Origin: Hymenobacter rigui
Lineage (GTDB): Bacteria; Bacteroidota; Bacteroidia; Cytophagales; Hymenobacteraceae
DNA length: 64,000 nt
Assembly: GCF_003944715.1 (NCBI RefSeq)
Contig: NZ_RWIT01000012.1
Coordinates: 1 to 64,000 of the forward strand
Direction of reading: 5' to 3'
Below, in pieces: positions 61,064-64,000 of this stretch; position 1 is the stretch's first letter, and each line of letters starts with the position of its first letter. A model generated the notes under the pieces. The model was not told the DNA's origin and did not search any database. It was given only the letters and a program-made list of their open reading frames with translations. A program made the position numbers and the translations under genes.

Positions 61064-64000
61064 ATGAAAAGACAACTATGGTCCTCTCCACTGGCGCTGG
61101 GGTTGCTGCTGGCCGCCCCGGCCGCGTGGGCTCAGCAGGCCACCGTAACCATGCAGGGCGTGGTTACGGGCACCAACGACGGCCAGCCCCTGCCCGGCGT
61201 GAACGTGCTGGTAAAAGGCACCGCCATCGGTACCCAAACCGGGGCTGATGGCCGCTACTCCCTGGCCAACGTACCCACGGGCAGCACGCTGGTGTTCAGC
61301 TTTATCGGCTACTCTTCGCAGGAATACCGGGTAGGCAACGCTACCACGGCCAATATTGCCCTTGGCCCCGATTCCAAAAGCCTCAGTGAGGTAGTGGTAA
61401 CGGGTATGGGCATTAAGCAGGAGCGGCGCGAGCTGAACTACTCGGCCCCACAGGTGCAGGGCGGCGAGCTGGTGGAAACCCGGCAGACAAACATCGTGAA
61501 TGCCCTGCAGGGCAAGGTAGCGGGGGTTACCATTACCTCCTCGGGCGGAGCGCCGGGCGAAGGCGCGGCTATTGTAATCCGGGGCGGCAACTCCTTGGAT
61601 GGCAACAACCAGCCCCTGTTTGTGATTGACGGGGTAATCATGGATAACTCTTCGTTTGTGGAGAGTACGGCCCCCGGCGGCGGCTCGGGCTTCAACGGGA
61701 TTCTGGGCCGCTCAGTGGCCAGCCAGAACCGCGTGGGCGACCTGAACCCCGAGGATATTGCCTCACTGACGGTACTGAAAGGCGGGGCGGCCGCCGCTAT
61801 TTACGGCCTGCGCGCGGCCAACGGGGCCGTTATCATCACCACCAAAAAAGGTGCTTCGGGCCGTACTACCATCAGCTACCGCACGCAGTTTTCGGTGGAT
61901 GAGGCCCTCAAGCTGCCCAAGCTGCAGGACCAGTACAAGCAGGGCAGCAACGGCATTTTCGACCCCACGGTGCGCTCCTCCTACGGTCCGCGCTTCCAGC
62001 CTGGCGAAGCGGTGTACGACAACGTGGGCAACTTCTTCGAGAAGGGCAAAAGCTGGCAGCACTTCCTCACCCTTTCGGGCGGCAACGAGAAGAACTCATT
62101 TATCTTCTCCGGCTCGCGCAACACCACCGATGGCATTGTGCCCACCAGCCGCTACGAGAAAACCACCCTGCGCCTGGGTGGCTCGGCCAAGCTCTCGGAT
62201 AAATTCTCGTTGTCGGGCTCCACGCAGTACATCAACACGGGCGGCGTAGCGCCTATTCAGGGGCCCGGCTTATTCGGGGGCACGGGTGGTTTCTACACCA
62301 GCCTGCTCAACTGGCCGCGCAACGACGACGCCAGCGTGTACCTGAACCCCGATGGTACCCGCCGCCGCCTGCTGGGCGCGGCCACGGCCGTGAATGATGC
62401 CGACAACCCGTACTTCTCCATTTACAAAAACCCCCAGACCACACGCAACAACCGTTTCATCGGGAGTATTCAGGCCTCGCTGGACTTGCTGAAGTGGCTG
62501 AACATTTCCAACACCACCGGTACCGACTTCTACTACCAGAAGGACCGCTCGGTGCGGGCCGTGGGTACGTCGCTCACCGCCAACCAGGACGGGGGCATTG
62601 CCGAAACCGGTACCATGAGCCGCCTGCTCAACTCCAACACGCTGCTTACCTTCAAGCACGATTTCTCGGAGAAGCTGGGCGGGGCGCTGGTGCTGGGTAA
62701 TATGGTGGATGTGAGCCGCTCGGAAGTGACGGATGTGCTGGGTCTGATTTACCTGAATCCCAACCCGGCGGTACCGTCCATCAACAACACGGTAAACCGC
62801 AACGCCCTCACTACCAACTCGGAGCGCCGGCTGGTGGGTAACTTCGCCCGCCTCAACCTGAACCTGCTCAACCAGGTAACGCTGGAACTGAACGGCCGCC
62901 GCGACCAGACCTCTACCCTGCCCCGGCCCGGCGAGAACAAGAACTACGGCCGGGCGTTTTATTACGGCTCGGCGGCGCTGGGCTGGGAATTTACGCAGCT
63001 GCTGGGCCTCTCGCAGAACCCCTGGGTGAACTACGGCAAGATTCGGGGCTCCGTATCGGACGTAGGCAAAGACACCGGCCCTTACCGGGTGGATTCGCCG
63101 CTGGCCCAGGGCACTTACATTGGCGGGGGCTTCCGCAACGGCTTCTTCGGCTCCAACCGCAACCTGGTGCCGGAGCATACCCGGGGCTTTGAAATTGGGC
63201 TGGACCTGCAGTTCCTGCGCAACCGCGTGGGTCTGGAGGCCAACGTGTACCAGCAGGTTACCTCCGACCAGCTGATTGCCCCGCGCGTGAGCCAGGCTAC
63301 CGGCTTTATTCTACAGTACATCAACGGCGGTACGGTAACCAACAAAGGGCTCGAAATTGCCCTGCGCGGCACGCCCGTGCAGCAGGCCAACTTCAGCTGG
63401 GACGTGGTGGCCAACTACTACGCCAACCGCAACTCCGCCACTAAGCTGCCCGGCTTCCTCACGGAGGTGTACCAGTCGGATGCGTGGGTAGTTGATGTGG
63501 CGCGGGGCGGGGCTTTCCCCGGCTACGCTATTTCCTCCATCAGCGCCCTGGACTACCAGCGCGCCCCCGATGGCCGCATCCTTATCAGCCCCACCACCGG
63601 CTACCCGCTGGTGAATACCAGCACCTTTGTGTACGCCGGCAACCGCGCCCCACAGTACACGGTGCAGGTAACCAACACGCTACGCTACAAAGAGCTGTCA
63701 TTCTCCTTCCTGTGGGACTTCCGCAAGGGCGGCAAAGTGGTGAACGGCAACGAGTGGGCCGCCGTGCGCTCGGGCCTGAGCACCCGCACCCTGGACCGCT
63801 ACAATACGGCGGTGTTTGACGGGGTTGTAGCCACCAAAAATACTGACGGCTCGACCTCCTACGTGCAGAACACTCGGCCCGTGGAGCTTACCCAGAGCTA
63901 CTACCAGAACATCCTGGGCGTGATTGGCACCCCGTACATTGAGGATGGCTCCTGGTCCCGGTTGCGCTACGCTACCCTCTCCTACCTGGTGCCCGCCAAG
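61064..64000 (+). CDS. SusC/RagA-family TonB-linked outer membrane receptor (3' end beyond window)
   Basis: An open frame of 979 codons reaches the window end without a stop. It begins MKRQLWSSPLALGLLLAAPA with signal cleavage near AWAQQ. A carboxypeptidase-regulatory-like domain follows (VVTGTNDGQPLPGVNVLVKG; GADGRYSLANVPTG), then a plug: ELVETRQTNIVNALQGKVAG (~132), GAAIVIRGGNSLDGNNQPLF, DGVIMDN and TVLKGGAAAAIYGLRAANGA (~238, the SusC hallmark). Beta-barrel strands take the rest. It imports a glycan or peptide ligand with TonB; a SusD partner would lie downstream, outside the window. Substrate unknown. Confidence 0.95.
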   Translation, partial: MKRQLWSSPLALGLLLAAPAAWAQQATVTMQGVVTGTNDGQPLPGVNVLVKGTAIGTQTGADGRYSLANVPTGSTLVFSFIGYSSQEYRVGNATTANIALGPDSKSLSEVVVTGMGIKQERRELNYSAPQVQGGELVETRQTNIVNALQGKVAGVTITSSGGAPGEGAAIVIRGGNSLDGNNQPLFVIDGVIMDNSSFVESTAPGGGSGFNGILGRSVASQNRVGDLNPEDIASLTVLKGGAAAAIYGLRAANGAVIITTKKGASGRTTISYRTQFSVDEALKLPKLQDQYKQGSNGIFDPTVRSSYGPRFQPGEAVYDNVGNFFEKGKSWQHFLTLSGGNEKNSFIFSGSRNTTDGIVPTSRYEKTTLRLGGSAKLSDKFSLSGSTQYINTGGVAPIQGPGLFGGTGGFYTSLLNWPRNDDASVYLNPDGTRRRLLGAATAVNDADNPYFSIYKNPQTTRNNRFIGSIQASLDLLKWLNISNTTGTDFYYQKDRSVRAVGTSLTANQDGGIAETGTMSRLLNSNTLLTFKHDFSEKLGGALVLGNMVDVSRSEVTDVLGLIYLNPNPAVPSINNTVNRNALTTNSERRLVGNFARLNLNLLNQVTLELNGRRDQTSTLPRPGENKNYGRAFYYGSAALGWEFTQLLGLSQNPWVNYGKIRGSVSDVGKDTGPYRVDSPLAQGTYIGGGFRNGFFGSNRNLVPEHTRGFEIGLDLQFLRNRVGLEANVYQQVTSDQLIAPRVSQATGFILQYINGGTVTNKGLEIALRGTPVQQANFSWDVVANYYANRNSATKLPGFLTEVYQSDAWVVDVARGGAFPGYAISSISALDYQRAPDGRILISPTTGYPLVNTSTFVYAGNRAPQYTVQVTNTLRYKELSFSFLWDFRKGGKVVNGNEWAAVRSGLSTRTLDRYNTAVFDGVVATKNTDGSTSYVQNTRPVELTQSYYQNILGVIGTPYIEDGSWSRLRYATLSYLVPAK

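Overview
The window looks like a chromosomal segment of a GC-rich Bacteroidota bacterium, most likely Hymenobacter or a close relative (Cytophagales). Supporting signs are a SusC-type TonB-linked receptor, a Por-secretion (T9SS) C-terminal domain on a cellulase, DUF6438 and DUF3738-type proteins, Bacteroidota -7 promoter motifs (TAnnTTTG) close to start codons, and families of long palindromic intergenic repeats. No rRNA, tRNA or CRISPR array was recognised.

Layout. 1-810 is a decayed accessory patch: the tail of an IS630-type transposase, an A+T-rich gene broken by an in-frame stop, and the C-terminal relic of a tyrosine recombinase that also carries a stop. 1-8.6 kb then holds a DUF808 membrane protein, acetate kinase, a vWA membrane protein, a lipoprotein, an RluE-type pseudouridine synthase and an alpha/beta hydrolase. 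8.8-17.3 kb is one co-directional catabolic cluster: both subunits of dihydropyrimidine dehydrogenase (PreT, PreA), dihydropyrimidinase, beta-ureidopropionase, a class III aminotransferase and a CoA-acylating semialdehyde dehydrogenase. Together they can take uracil/thymine through beta-alanine (or beta-aminoisobutyrate) to an acyl-CoA. 17.4-18.5 kb holds two A+T-richer genes, one an Imm53-type immunity protein. 18.7-43.9 kb is mostly housekeeping: DnaK, PurE, MarC, HemE, a heptose kinase, an aspartate aminotransferase, RecR, ClpS, a MarR-YceI pair, dipeptide epimerase, a dicarboxylate symporter, PyrG and YidC. 44-64 kb is richer in exported proteins: superoxide dismutase, PhoD-like phosphatase, a GH5 cellulase beside a PL1 pectate lyase, a GH3/serine-hydrolase fusion, a TlpA/DUF3738 fusion, acyl-CoA synthetase, two tandem DUF5009-type acyltransferases and the start of a SusC receptor cut by the window end.

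The most unusual structure is between the genes. One repeat (core GAAACCAGCAACTAGAAACT) occurs three times, only in the pyrimidine cluster, and each time ends 7-8 nt before a start codon. A second superfamily of long inverted repeats (GTCATTCCGAGC, GTCATGCTGAGC, GTCATTGCGAG, GTCATCCGG, GTCGTCCTGAGC) occupies at least nine intergenic sites, one a nested chimera and two sharing an identical terminator-like core.
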